5,147 nucleotides of DNA from JACJXF01 sp964349045. Lineage in GTDB: Bacteria; Bacteroidota; Bacteroidia; Bacteroidales; GCA-2748055. Position 1 is the first letter of the stretch. Each line of letters opens with the position of its first letter. The position numbers and the translations under genes were made by a program. This document shows, in pieces, positions 5,110-5,147 of this stretch. The notes below the pieces were generated by a model that worked only from the letters and a program-made list of their open reading frames with translations, had not been told where the DNA came from and did no database searches. The DNA lies in assembly GCA_964349045.1 (NCBI GenBank), contig CAYGFI010000256.1, forward strand, positions 1 to 5,147, read 5' to 3'.

Positions 5110-5147
5110 AACCTTACCACCAAACAGAACAAAATGATACCACCCTT
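5110..5147. mobile_element. Possible second IS21-like terminus at the right edge
   Basis: TACCACC occurs at 5115-5121 and again at 5138-5144, 23 bp apart. On the minus strand these read GGTGGTA...TTCTG and GGTGGTAAGGTTCTA, the same layout as the left-edge GGTGGTCA...GTCCGG repeats but in the opposite orientation and of a different sequence. The window stops before any transposase, and no clear TG terminus is seen. Confidence 0.3.

Noticed and set aside
1..5147. CRISPR array, tRNA or rRNA genes
   Set aside because: No regularly spaced identical repeats and no cloverleaf or ribosomal RNA sequence was seen on either strand.

Overview
The window is low-GC accessory DNA, most likely from a member of the Bacteroidota. 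Three things point there. One is the IS21-type terminal sequence at the left edge. The second is a TTG-n20-TAATTTTG pair upstream of position 3557, which fits the Bacteroidota -33/-7 promoter pattern (TTTG ... TAnnTTTG). The third is an ArdC variant of a kind I associate with conjugative elements of this phylum. No housekeeping gene, tRNA, rRNA or CRISPR array is visible. The genus cannot be named from the sequence.

Layout, left to right. Positions 1-54 look like the terminus of an IS21-family insertion sequence whose body lies outside the window. After a non-coding stretch come two plus-strand genes: a 64-aa two-helix membrane protein (270-464), and a 437-aa HEPN/Toprim-type protein (603-1916) that is the most recognisable candidate defence gene here. 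A short GC-rich patch (1926-2003) follows, resembling the 3' end of a group II intron on the minus strand. It sits directly against the stop codon of a minus-strand, ArdC-like antirestriction gene (2922-2008). That gene is broken by a single in-frame TAG at codon 30. It is preceded on the same strand by a small, acidic 55-aa ORF (3129-2962).

The right half holds a divergent intergenic region with a perfect 15-bp palindrome (3190-3204), a single-helix membrane protein of unknown function (3557-4177), and an 87-aa two-helix membrane protein on the minus strand (4768-4505). The 3557-4177 gene is bracketed by two diverged direct copies of a repeat of about 114 bp (3248-3360 and 4346-4459). A third, 23-bp fragment lies at 4951-4973. 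The last 40 bases carry paired TACCACC motifs with a spacing similar to that of the left-edge repeats, so a second IS21-like end may begin there.

Reading of the whole: a mosaic of mobile-element debris (IS ends, an intron scar, a nonsense-mutated ardC) around small cargo genes, the HEPN/Toprim protein being the one with a recognisable nuclease-like architecture. It may be paired with the small membrane protein just upstream, but that link rests only on adjacency and shared strand. Nothing in the window proves a defence function.
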